This document shows positions 17,488 to 25,448 of a DNA stretch of 39,987 bases, piece after piece. The stretch is from NCBI RefSeq assembly GCF_000331285.1, contig NZ_ANFX01000026.1:1-39987 (forward strand). The letters are read 5' to 3'. The position numbers were made by a program, and so were the translations under genes. The notes beneath the pieces were generated by a model. The model saw only the letters and a list, made by a program, of their open reading frames with translations. It did no database searches and was not told the DNA's origin. This DNA is from Porphyrobacter sp. AAP82. GTDB taxonomy: Bacteria; Pseudomonadota; Alphaproteobacteria; Sphingomonadales; Sphingomonadaceae. The number at the start of each line of letters is the position of its first letter. Position 1 is the stretch's first letter.

Positions 17488-20400
17488 TCACTCGGCCGGT
17501 TCGTGCCCTGCCGGGGGCAGCTTGCCGAGGCCCGGGAAGGCGCCGGGCAGCGGCGCATCGGCAACCGGTCCGCCCGCGGTGCTGCCGTCGTCGCCCGGCT
17601 TGTAGGTGAGCAGCCGCGCGCGCAGCCACGGACCGGCACGCTTCTCGAAGCTGTCGGCAAGGCTGAAACCGGCGGGCACGATCAGCAGCGTCAGCAGGGT
17701 CGAGGCGACCAGGCCGCCGATCACGACAATGCCCATCGGCTGGCGCCATGCGCCGTCGCCTTCGAGCGAGATCGCCACCGGCACCATCCCGGCGGTCATC
17801 GCCACGGTGGTCATCACGATCGGCTGGGCGCGCTTGTGCCCGGCATCGAGAATCGCCTCGAACTTGCCGACGCCCTTGTTCATCTCCTCGATCGCGAAAT
17901 CGATCAGCAGGATCGAGTTCTTGGAGACGATCCCGAGCAAGAGCAGGATGCCGATATAGACCGGCATCGAGTTGGGCTGGCCGAGCAGCCAGATCAGCAG
18001 CACGCCCCCCAGCGGCGCGAGCGCGAGCGAGGTCATGTTGACCAGCGGGCTCATCAACCGCTTGTAGAGCAGCACCAGCACCGCAAACACCAGCAGCACC
18101 CCGGCGATGATCGCGATGATGAGGTTCTGGACCAGCTCCTGCTGCCATTCCTCCTCGCCCACCACGTCGCGGATCACGCCCAGCGGCAGGTTCTGGAGCA
18201 CCGGCAGGGCATCGATCTGGGCCTGCGCCTCACCCTTGAGCACGCCCGCAGCCAGGTCCGCGCCGACCAGCACGCGGCGGTTCTGATTGTAGCGCTGGAT
18301 CGCGGTCGGGCCCGAACCGAAGGTGATGTCGGCAACGCGGCTCAAGGGCACCGACCCGCCGCCCGCGACCGGCACGGGCAGGTTTTCGATGGTGCGGAAA
18401 TCGGTGCGGGATTCGCTCGACAGGCGCACCACGATCGGGATCTGGCGGTCCGACAGCGAGAAGCGCGCCGCGTTCTGCTCGATCTCGCCCAGCGTGGCGA
18501 TGCGGATCGTCTGCGACAGGGCGGCGGTGGTGACGCCCAGTTCGGCGGCGATCTTGTCGCGCGGGGTGATGATGATTTCGGGGCGGTTGAGGTCGGCGCT
18601 GATGCGCGGGGCGACGAGGGACTTCAGCCCCTTCATCTCCTCGACCAGTTCGGTCGCGGTCTTCTCCAGCAGCACCGGATCGGACCCGGCGAGCATCACC
18701 GTCATGTCGCGGCCCGAACCGAACCCGCCGCGCTGCGACTGGAAGCGGACGCGGGCATCGGGGAATTTGGCGAGCTTGGGCGCGATGTCGCGCTCGAACT
18801 CGATCGAGGTGCGCTTGCGATCGGGCGAAAGCTTGATGAAGATCGTCGAGCTTTCGCCGAGGCGGATGCGCTCGAGCAGCTGGATGACCTCGGGCTCCTT
18901 GTTGAGCTCGGCGGCGACCGCATTGACCACCCGCTTGGTCTCGGCGAGCGTGGTGCCGGGCACCAGCTCGATCTCGACGCGGCTGTTTTCGGTATCGATG
19001 TCGGGCTGGAACTGTCCGGGGATCTGGCCGAACAGCAGGATCGTCACCAAGAGCGAGAACCAGCCGATGCCGAGCATCCAGATGCGGTGGTCGTAAAAGC
19101 GCGCCGTCATCCAGCGCAGGCTGCGCGAAAAGCCGCTGTTTCCGCCCGCAGGTGCCTCGATCGCCTTGAAGGTGACGAAGGCGGCAAGGAAGGACAGCGC
19201 CGAGATGGTGAGCACCAGCACCACCTCGAAGACCTTGGCGACCAGCTTGTTGACCATGCCGTTGGTATCGGCCGAGACCGCCGCGGCGATCTGCTTGTGG
19301 ATGTCGAGCCCGAGCAGCCCCTTCCACGCGCCGCCGCTGAAGGCGCCGGTCGCCAGTTCGAACATCGCGACGGCCGGGACGAACAGCAGCACGATCACCA
19401 CCAGCAGCAGGCCGGAGACGTAGAAGAAACGGTTGCCCGAGCCTGTCAGCCCCGCGCGGCGGGCGGCCATCTTGCCGGTATCGAGCGTCCAGGCGAGCAC
19501 GCGCATGTAGGTGTCGATCCAGCGCCCGCCACCATGCTCGGTCTCGCCGTGGGCCTTGAGGAAATAGGCCGCCATCAGCGGCGTGATCATGCGCGCCACG
19601 GCGAGCGACATGAGCACCGCGACCACCACGGTGATCCCGAAATTCTGGAAGAACTGGCCCGAAACGCCCGGCATCAGGCCCACGGGCAGGAACACCGCGA
19701 CGATGCAGAAGCTGGTCGCCACCACCGGCAGGCCGATCTCGTCGGCAGCATCGATACTCGCCTGGTAGGCGGTCTTGCCCATGCGCATGTGCCGGACGAT
19801 GTTCTCGATCTCCACGATCGCATCGTCGACCAGCACGCCCGCCACCAGCGCAAGCGCGAGGAGCGAGAGGAAATTGAGGTTGAACCCCAATTGGTCCATG
19901 AAAAAGAAGGTCGGGATCGCCGACAGCGGGATCGCGACCGCGCTGATCGCGGTGGCGCGCCAGTCGCGCAGGAAGATGAACACCACGACCACGGCAAGCA
20001 CCGCGCCTTCGACCAGCGCCCACATCGAGGATTTGTACTGGCCGCGCGTGTAGGTGGTGGTGGTCGAGAGCTTGATGAACTTGACGCCCGGATTCTCGGT
20101 CTCGATCTTGTCCATCTCCTTGAGCGCGGCGTCATAGACCGTGAGGTCCGATGCCCCGCGCGCGCGGTTCATGAAGAAATTGACGACCTCCTTGCCGCCC
20201 ACCTCGCTGATCGAGGTGCGCTCGGAATAGCCATCCTTCACCGTGGCGATGTCGGCCAGGCGCACGGTGCGCCCGCCGCCGAGCTGGATCTGGGTCTGCG
20301 AGAGCTGGTAGGCGGTGTCCGAATTGCCGAGCACGCGCAGCGACTGGCGGGTGCCGCCGACTTCGGCGAGGCCGCCCGCCGCATCGAGGTTGCTCTGGCG

Positions 20401-21030
20401 CAGCGCCGCGTTGATCTGCGAGGCGGTGACCCCGAAGGACTGCATCCGCGCCGGATCGAGGATCACCTCGATCTGCCGGTCGACCCCGCCGAAGCGGCCG
20501 ACCTCGGCCATGCCGGGGATCTTGAGCAGCCGCTTGGCGACGGTATCGTCGATGAACCAGCTGAGTTGTTCCAGCGTCATGTCGTCGGCCTCGACCGCGA
20601 CGTAGCCGATCGCCTCGCCCACCACGTTGACCTTCTGGACGCGCGGTTCGAGGATGCCGTCGGGCAGGCTCCCGCGCACGCCGTCAATGGCGGTCTCGAC
20701 CTCGTTGACCGCCTCGATGAGGTTGGTGCCGATCTCGAATTCGACGAAGGTCTGCGAGGCACCCTCGCGCGCGGTCGACTGGATCGAATTGACCCCGTTG
20801 ATCGAGCGCAGCGCGCTTTCGACGCGCTGGGTGATCTGGTTCTCGATCTCGGTCGGCGAGGCGCCGGGCTGGGCGATGTTGACGATCACCGCCGGAAAAT
20901 CGACATCCGGGTTGTTGGTCACGTCCATGCGCAGGAAGCTGACGATCCCGGCGAACAGCAGGCCGGTGAAGAACACCAGCGGGATCACCGGGTTGCGGAT
21001 CGACCAGGCCGAGATGTCGCGAAGTGCCAT
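17488..21030 (-). CDS. RND efflux transporter permease (HAE1/AcrB type), extended
   Basis: A 1180-residue inner-membrane proton-driven pump. TM1 (NPVIPLVFFTGLLFAG) precedes the porter-domain signature NNPDVDFPAVIV. TM4 carries VLVDDAIVEIENIV with the proton-relay Asp pair (about 402-403), and the C-terminal half carries the relay Lys in GIVSKNSILLIDF. AcrB-type pumps are usually about 1030-1050 residues. The excess lies near residues 511-640, between TM6 and TM7, and holds two extra hydrophobic segments (about 534-553 and 598-622). ATG 21030 (MALRDISAW) has AGGA upstream. The adaptor gene precedes it by 78 bases; no outer-membrane channel gene is present. Substrates cannot be predicted. Confidence 0.93.
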   Translation of the reverse strand: MALRDISAWSIRNPVIPLVFFTGLLFAGIVSFLRMDVTNNPDVDFPAVIVNIAQPGASPTEIENQITQRVESALRSINGVNSIQSTAREGASQTFVEFEIGTNLIEAVNEVETAIDGVRGSLPDGILEPRVQKVNVVGEAIGYVAVEADDMTLEQLSWFIDDTVAKRLLKIPGMAEVGRFGGVDRQIEVILDPARMQSFGVTASQINAALRQSNLDAAGGLAEVGGTRQSLRVLGNSDTAYQLSQTQIQLGGGRTVRLADIATVKDGYSERTSISEVGGKEVVNFFMNRARGASDLTVYDAALKEMDKIETENPGVKFIKLSTTTTYTRGQYKSSMWALVEGAVLAVVVVFIFLRDWRATAISAVAIPLSAIPTFFFMDQLGFNLNFLSLLALALVAGVLVDDAIVEIENIVRHMRMGKTAYQASIDAADEIGLPVVATSFCIVAVFLPVGLMPGVSGQFFQNFGITVVVAVLMSLAVARMITPLMAAYFLKAHGETEHGGGRWIDTYMRVLAWTLDTGKMAARRAGLTGSGNRFFYVSGLLLVVIVLLFVPAVAMFELATGAFSGGAWKGLLGLDIHKQIAAAVSADTNGMVNKLVAKVFEVVLVLTISALSFLAAFVTFKAIEAPAGGNSGFSRSLRWMTARFYDHRIWMLGIGWFSLLVTILLFGQIPGQFQPDIDTENSRVEIELVPGTTLAETKRVVNAVAAELNKEPEVIQLLERIRLGESSTIFIKLSPDRKRTSIEFERDIAPKLAKFPDARVRFQSQRGGFGSGRDMTVMLAGSDPVLLEKTATELVEEMKGLKSLVAPRISADLNRPEIIITPRDKIAAELGVTTAALSQTIRIATLGEIEQNAARFSLSDRQIPIVVRLSSESRTDFRTIENLPVPVAGGGSVPLSRVADITFGSGPTAIQRYNQNRRVLVGADLAAGVLKGEAQAQIDALPVLQNLPLGVIRDVVGEEEWQQELVQNLIIAIIAGVLLVFAVLVLLYKRLMSPLVNMTSLALAPLGGVLLIWLLGQPNSMPVYIGILLLLGIVSKNSILLIDFAIEEMNKGVGKFEAILDAGHKRAQPIVMTTVAMTAGMVPVAISLEGDGAWRQPMGIVVIGGLVASTLLTLLIVPAGFSLADSFEKRAGPWLRARLLTYKPGDDGSTAGGPVADAPLPGAFPGLGKLPPAGHEPAE

Positions 21031-21108
21031 GATATTCCTGCCTGCTGGTGCGCTGCTGCTCGTCTCCTGCCAGTTACGCAAGGGCGCGCGGCAGGGATGG
21101 ACGCCTTA

Positions 21109-22296
21109 CTACTTCTGGACCTGCGGGTTGACCGTCTCGCCCGGATTGAGGAACCCGCCGGCGCGCAGCACCACCTTTTCCGAGCCCGTCAGGCCCTCGG
21201 TGATGGCGATGCCGTTGGCGGTGACGGCCCCGGTCTTCACCGCGCGGCGGGTGACCTTCTTGTCCGCTCCGACCACATAGACGAAGCTGCCGTTGGGATC
21301 GGCGAGCACCGCGCTTTCGGGGAGCACGGTGGCGCGGTAGCTGCCGCTGCTGATGCGCGCGGTGGCAAAGCCGCCGGGACGCAGCGCCGGGTTGAAGGCG
21401 AGCGCGATGCGCGCGGTGCCCTGGCGGGTCTGCTGGTCGATCGTCGGGGAGATCTGCCACACCTGGCCCTGGAAGGTCTGGTCCGACCCGGTCGGCGTGA
21501 TGCTGGCGATGGTCCCGACCGACATCTTGGCGAGCTGTTCCTCCGAAAGCTGGGCGAGCATCTCCATCTCGCCGCCGCTGGCGATGGTGAAGAGAGCGGG
21601 CGAACCCGCGCCGACCGTCTGCCCGCGCTCGACCGCACGGGTCAGGACATAGCCGGTGGCGGGCGCGATGATGTTGAGCCGCTGGTTGCGCGCGCGCTGT
21701 TCGCGCAGCTGCGCCTCGGCAACCTTGACGCGCGCCGCAGCCGCATCGCGGGTCGCAGTCAGGCGGTCGACATCGGCCTTGGAGACGAACCCGCGCGCCA
21801 CCAGTTGCAGCGCGCGGTCGAGATTGGCCTGGGCGAGACTGGCATCGGCCCGCGCGACCTGGATCTGCGCCGCCTGCGCCTCGGCCTGCTGGACCTGCAC
21901 CGAACGGTCGATCACCGCCAGCACCTGGCCCTGGCTCACCCAGTCGCCCGCATCGACGGTGACCTGGATCACCTGCCCGCCTTCGCCGACCACGCCGACC
22001 GGCATGGGGCGGCGCGCGGCGAGGGTGCCGGGGGCCTCGATCTCGCCGGTGACCATGGTGGTGCCCGGGGCCACGACGGTGACGGCAGGGGCCTGCGAAT
22101 TGTCGTCATCGGCAGGCGCGGGCTCGCCGCCGGCCAGCGCGAACCACAAGGCGACCGCCAGCAGCAGCCCGAACACGCCGAGCCCGCCAAGGATCAGCCA
22201 GCGCGGGATCGCAGGTGCGGCAAGGCTGCGCGCGCCGGCATAGTCCGTCGTCACCCCGTCAGCGGCCTCGGCCTTGATCGTCGTCTCGTAATTCAT
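21109..22296 (-). CDS. RND efflux periplasmic adaptor (membrane fusion protein)
   Basis: A 395-residue adaptor linking the RND permease to an outer-membrane channel. An N-terminal membrane anchor (WLILGGLGVFGLLLAVALWF) is followed by a lipoyl-type half motif (VTVDAGDWVSQGQVLAVID). An alpha-helical hairpin rich in Ala and Gln (residues about 115-200) precedes the second lipoyl half (INIAPATGYV-type, LNIIAPATGYVLTRAVERG) and beta-barrel and membrane-proximal domains. Two ATGs compete: 22302 abuts AAGGA with no spacing, while 22296 has the ideal six bases, so 22296 is chosen. It is first gene of the efflux operon. Confidence 0.93.
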   Translation of the reverse strand: MNYETTIKAEAADGVTTDYAGARSLAAPAIPRWLILGGLGVFGLLLAVALWFALAGGEPAPADDDNSQAPAVTVVAPGTTMVTGEIEAPGTLAARRPMPVGVVGEGGQVIQVTVDAGDWVSQGQVLAVIDRSVQVQQAEAQAAQIQVARADASLAQANLDRALQLVARGFVSKADVDRLTATRDAAAARVKVAEAQLREQRARNQRLNIIAPATGYVLTRAVERGQTVGAGSPALFTIASGGEMEMLAQLSEEQLAKMSVGTIASITPTGSDQTFQGQVWQISPTIDQQTRQGTARIALAFNPALRPGGFATARISSGSYRATVLPESAVLADPNGSFVYVVGADKKVTRRAVKTGAVTANGIAITEGLTGSEKVVLRAGGFLNPGETVNPQVQK

Positions 22297-22353
22297 CGCC
22301 ATTCCTTCACCCGGGCTCGACCCGTGCTGCCGGCAGCTTGCGCCGGCCCGAGT

Positions 22354-22382
22354 GTATTACTTGCCTAAGTCACCAACTGCAA
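22354..22382 (-). promoter_or_regulatory. Likely promoter of the efflux operon
   Basis: On the minus strand TTGCAG (22377-22382), a 17-base spacer and TAATAC (22354-22359) match a sigma-70-type promoter well in this otherwise GC-rich region, 58 bases before the adaptor start. The spacer contains the short palindrome ACTT-AGGC-AAGT, which could be a repressor half-site pair. No TetR or MarR gene lies nearby to support this. Confidence 0.5.
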
Positions 22383-22471
22383 TGCCTGATAGAAGGTCGC
22401 ACCTTTGTCCGCAATGCGCACATCGACGGGTGACTTTCCCTCTAGACGAAGGGTGGGGGGGGCGGGCACCC

Positions 22472-22744
22472 TCAGCGCATCCGTCCGCGCTGCACGAGGT
22501 TGAGGATCCCGAGCAGAACCACCGCCCCGATCAGCGCGCCGGCCACGCCAGACCAGTCCGGCGGCCATGCGCCGATGGTCCCGCCGCCGGTGAGGAAGCC
22601 GAGCAGGCGGTTGCCGATGAACGAGCCGACAATACCGACCGCGATGTTGGCGATCGTCCCCATGCTCGCGTCGCGCCGCATCACCAGACTGGCGAGCCAG
22701 CCGATCACGCCGCCCATGATGATGAACCAGATGAACCCCAGCAT
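22472..22744 (-). CDS. GlsB/YeaQ/YmgE family membrane protein
   Basis: A 90-residue protein with three hydrophobic segments (MLGFIWFIIMGGVIGWLASL; IANIAVGIVGSFIGNRLLG; GVAGALIGAVVLLGILNLV) and the family-type MRRDASMGTIANIAVGIVG stretch. Members are called transglycosylase-associated or stress-response membrane proteins; no activity is proven. ATG 22744 has GGAAAGGGG upstream, and the longer frame to 22939 lies over sciP and is not real. It stands alone between the efflux operon and sciP. Confidence 0.88.
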   Translation of the reverse strand: MLGFIWFIIMGGVIGWLASLVMRRDASMGTIANIAVGIVGSFIGNRLLGFLTGGGTIGAWPPDWSGVAGALIGAVVLLGILNLVQRGRMR

Positions 22745-22810
22745 GCGCCCCTTTCCCTGTGTGCCGCGCGCCGCGGCGGCGCGCCGGGGGACAAGGTGCC
22801 GCGAATCGGC

Positions 22811-22847
22811 GACGGCCCGCAACGCCTTAAGGGCGGAGCGGGCCGTC
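22811..22847 (-). terminator. Hairpin after sciP
   Basis: GACGGCCCGC (22811-22820) and GCGGGCCGTC (22838-22847) form a perfect 10-bp stem. A nested CGCC-GGCG stem lies inside it. It begins 27 bases after the sciP stop on the minus strand. It lacks a T run, so it may act as a 3'-end stabiliser or a rho-linked terminator. Confidence 0.45.
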
Positions 22848-22874
22848 AGCGGGTTCGGGTGTGACTTTCGGGCG

Positions 22875-23174
22875 TCAGTATTTGAGCTGGCGCTCGTAGA
22901 GGTCCCGGTAATGCTGGATCTTGGTGACGCGCAGGCCATGCATCCCCGAACGGTCGACTGCGCGCTGCCACGAAGCGAATTCCTCGAGCGTCAGGCCATA
23001 GCGGGCCAGCGCCTCGTCGAGAGTCAGCAGCCCGCCGTTGACGGCAGCCACGACCTCGGCCTTGCGGCGCACGACCCAGCGCTTGGTATCGGGAGAAGGC
23101 AGGTCGGCAAGGGTCAGCGGCTCCCCGAGGGGGCCGATCACCTGGACGGGGCGGAAATCCTGGTTCTCAATCAT
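22875..23174 (-). CDS. sciP: DUF1153 protein, CtrA inhibitor SciP
   Basis: A 99-residue small helical DNA/CtrA-binding regulator. In Caulobacter SciP represses CtrA-dependent transcription in G1. The conserved core is visible: GEPLTLADLPSPDTKRWVVR, RKAEVVAAVNGGLLTLDEAL, ARYGLTLEEFASWQRAVDR and GLRVTKIQHYRD. Its ATG overlaps the stop of the upstream unknown gene (ATGA at 23171-23174), so the two are translationally coupled. No ctrA gene is in the window. Whether the cell-cycle role is conserved in this order is inference. Confidence 0.92.
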   Translation of the reverse strand: MIENQDFRPVQVIGPLGEPLTLADLPSPDTKRWVVRRKAEVVAAVNGGLLTLDEALARYGLTLEEFASWQRAVDRSGMHGLRVTKIQHYRDLYERQLKY

Positions 23175-23617
23175 CGCATGTCTCTCGCAGCGCCGCGGGG
23201 CGCGTCGGAACGGGGTCCATTCGCAATCTCCGGGCGGTTTGCACTGGCTGCCTCGACCATTGCACCTGGGCGTTTAGATTGTCCTAAAGCGTCAGGGTTA
23301 ATATGAGGTTCGCTATCTTCGATAAGTGCGAAATAGCTGGCCGCGGCATCGCCGAAACTCGCCGCGACCGCTCCGATCGGGGCCGCGCTCTCGGTGCGCA
23401 GCAGCAACCGCAAATCGCGCGCGGCATTGAGCCTGGCGGTCAATTCGCTCCATTCCACCGCCCGCAGCGCCTCGCCGTTGCGGCGCACCTGGCGCAGGCC
23501 GAATCGCTCTGCACCGCCGCCCATGGCAGTGGCACGCAGCAGCGCCCGCTCCTCGGCGGAAAGACCACCGGCAGGCGCCTCGGAAGGCGCGGAGATTGGC
23601 TTGGCTTTCTCGAACAT
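23171..23617 (-). CDS. Unknown protein coupled to sciP
   Basis: A 148-residue soluble protein with no domain I recognise. It begins [18 protein letters not shown] and contains [17 protein letters not shown], a stretch with an Arg-rich pattern ([19 protein letters not shown]), a helical [16 protein letters not shown], and a polar C-terminal tail. Two adjacent ATGs (23620 and 23617) follow GAGG; 23617 has the better spacing, and the upstream frame to 23665 has no support. About 60 bases near 23270-23330 are clearly less GC-rich than their surroundings and could hold a promoter for sciP. The four-base overlap with sciP suggests a shared cell-cycle job, but this is only inference. Confidence 0.65.
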   Translation of the reverse strand: MFEKAKPISAPSEAPAGGLSAEERALLRATAMGGGAERFGLRQVRRNGEALRAVEWSELTARLNAARDLRLLLRTESAAPIGAVAASFGDAAASYFALIEDSEPHINPDALGQSKRPGAMVEAASANRPEIANGPRSDAPRGAARDMR

Positions 23618-23756
23618 CATTGCCTCTGATAACCCGAGTGCGTCAAAATCCGGTAAAACCGCCATTTACCCCGGCTTAGGATTAGTCCGGCCCAGACCGG
23701 CAAGATTGCCGCCCACTGGCGCGCGGGGGGGAGCATCGCTATATGCGCGCCGCCCC

Positions 23757-24932
23757 ATGACCACGCCCGCACTCTCCGACACTGGCCTCATCGCCCCCGC
23801 CGACGCCGCCGCGCTGTTCGACCTGCCGCGCCCTGCGGCCACATGCCGGATCGTCGTGGCGATGAGCGGCGGGGTGGATTCCTCGGTGGTCGCGGCGCTT
23901 GCACATGCCAGCGGCGCCGAAGTGATCGGCATCACGCTCCAGCTGTATGATTACGGCGCGGCGACGGGTCGCAAGGGCGCATGCTGCGCGGGCGACGACA
24001 TCCGCGACGCGCGCGCCGTGGCCGACCGGCTGGGCATCGCGCATTACGTCTTCGACCACGAAAGCGCCTTCCGCGAGGACGTGGTCGAACAGTTCGCCGA
24101 CGAATATCTCGCCGGGCGCACCCCGGTGCCCTGCATCCGCTGCAACATGGGGCCCAAGTTCACCGACCTGTTCCGCATGGCGCGCGAACTGGGGGCGGAT
24201 TGCCTTGCGACCGGGCACTATGTCCGCCGCGTCGCGGGCGCAGACGGGGGCGTTGAGCTGCACCGCGCCTTCGATCCCGCGCGGGACCAGTCCTATTTTC
24301 TCTACGGCACGACAGAAGCGCAGCTCGCCTACCTGCGCTTTCCCCTTGGCGGCATGCCCAAGCCGCAAGTGCGCGCGCTGGCCGAGGCGGCGGGCCTCAG
24401 GAACGCGGCCAAGCCCGATTCGCAGGACATCTGCTTTGTGCCCGATGGCAATTACGCCAAGATCGTCACCAAGGTCCGTCCCGAGGGCGCGGCCCCGGGC
24501 GCGATCGTCCACGCCGCGACCGGCGAAAAGCTGGGGACACACAAGGGCATCGTCCACTTCACCGTGGGCCAGCGCAAGGGCCTCGAGATCGGCGGGCAGC
24601 CCGAGCCGCTCTATGTGGTCGGCCTCGATGCGCCGTCGCGCGAGGTGCGGGTCGGGCCGAAGCGGATGCTCGCGGTGAGCGCGGCGCACCTCACCGAAAC
24701 CAACCGCATCGGCCCCCTGCCCGATGCCCCGCTGACCGCCAAGGTGCGCAGCCTGGCGAGGCCCGTGCCGGTCACGCTCGAAGGGCCGCCGGGCGACGGC
24801 GCGCCGGTCACGATCCGCTTTGCCGAGCCGGAATTCGGCGTCGCCCCCGGGCAGGCCGCGGTGCTCTATGCCGGAGACCGCGTGGTCGGCGGCGGGTGGA
24901 TCGGTTCGACTGAAAAGCTTTCGGTTCGCTAG
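23757..24932 (+). CDS. mnmA: tRNA 2-thiouridine(34) synthase
   Basis: A 391-residue cytosolic PP-loop enzyme that thiolates the wobble uridine of tRNA-Lys, -Glu and -Gln. The ATP motif [20 protein letters not shown], the first catalytic Cys in [17 protein letters not shown] and the second Cys in [14 protein letters not shown] are all present, with the tRNA-binding [14 protein letters not shown] 23757 is the start; the frame is open to 23394 but overlaps the divergent unknown gene there. A perfect 36-bp inverted repeat begins seven bases after the stop. Confidence 0.96.
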   Translation: MTTPALSDTGLIAPADAAALFDLPRPAATCRIVVAMSGGVDSSVVAALAHASGAEVIGITLQLYDYGAATGRKGACCAGDDIRDARAVADRLGIAHYVFDHESAFREDVVEQFADEYLAGRTPVPCIRCNMGPKFTDLFRMARELGADCLATGHYVRRVAGADGGVELHRAFDPARDQSYFLYGTTEAQLAYLRFPLGGMPKPQVRALAEAAGLRNAAKPDSQDICFVPDGNYAKIVTKVRPEGAAPGAIVHAATGEKLGTHKGIVHFTVGQRKGLEIGGQPEPLYVVGLDAPSREVRVGPKRMLAVSAAHLTETNRIGPLPDAPLTAKVRSLARPVPVTLEGPPGDGAPVTIRFAEPEFGVAPGQAAVLYAGDRVVGGGWIGSTEKLSVR

Positions 24933-24939
24933 CGCGAAA

Positions 24940-25028
24940 GCAGACCTCCCGCCCCGCCTCCCCACCCGGCCACCATACCGTAATGGTATTCTTGGTGGCC
25001 GGGTGGGGAGGCGGGGCGGGAGGTCTGC
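24940..25028. repeat. Perfect 36-bp inverted repeat
   Basis: Left arm 24940-24975 (starting GCAGACCTCCCGCCCCGCC) and right arm 24993-25028 are exact reverse complements; the 17-base loop contains TACC and GGTA. It lies between the convergent ends of mnmA and the unknown gene at 25060. A smaller GCCACC-GAA-GGTGGC hairpin adjoins it (25029-25043). A cruciform or bidirectional terminator is likely; a transposon-derived origin is also possible. There is no T run. Confidence 0.9.
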
Positions 25029-25059
25029 GCCACCGAAGGTGGCCGCAAACGAAGACCGC

Positions 25060-25413
25060 CTAGCCCTCCCAGGGCTCCAGCACGCAGCCGTAACCCCTGC
25101 GCCAGGTGGCCGTCGCGCTGGCAACCAGCGGGAAGCGCGCGGTGACGCTCTTCGTTTCGTCATCCTCGACCAGCGTGACCGCCTCCATCCCGGCGAGCTT
25201 GTCCTTGGCGCAATCGTCCAGCGGGCGGCCCGCGACATAGCGGCACGAACACGCCACCCGCGCCGAATAGGCCGCCGACACACTGCCGTAACCGTTGATT
25301 TCGCTGCGGAAAGTGAAGGCCGCTGCGCCGACGACGAGGGCGATGATGGCGAGCAGCCACAGGCCCCAGCGACGGCGGGGACGGGTGATCGCGCGAGCGG
25401 GTGATTTCGCCAT
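25060..25413 (-). CDS. Unknown membrane-anchored protein
   Basis: A 117-residue protein with a basic N-terminus (ITRPRRRWG), one membrane helix (LWLLAIIALVVGAAAFTF) and an approximately 80-residue outer part. That part contains three Cys (ACSCRYVAGRPLDDC), a further Cys in YGCVLEPW and a Val-rich middle. The topology suggests a periplasmic domain held by an N-terminal anchor. I do not know the family. ATG 25413 follows GAAGG with seven bases; a TTG two codons upstream is less likely. Its start lies only 35 bases from the divergent serine hydrolase start, so promoters must overlap. Confidence 0.7.
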   Translation of the reverse strand: MAKSPARAITRPRRRWGLWLLAIIALVVGAAAFTFRSEINGYGSVSAAYSARVACSCRYVAGRPLDDCAKDKLAGMEAVTLVEDDETKSVTARFPLVASATATWRRGYGCVLEPWEG

Positions 25414-25448
25414 TGCCAAGCCTTCATGCTTCGGGAAATGAGGGCGCG

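Noticed and set aside
17503..22368. A 1621-codon plus-strand frame opposite the RND pump genes, and similar giant frames at 4314-7415, 23739-27065 and 28583-32188
   Set aside because: They are antisense shadows of real genes in high-GC DNA: rich in Arg, His, Gly and Ala with no family motif, whereas the opposite strand encodes clear proteins.
23270..23330. CtrA box pair (TTAA-N7-TTAA) upstream of sciP
   Set aside because: TTAA-like elements exist on the minus strand but the spacing is 10 rather than 7, so it is not claimed.
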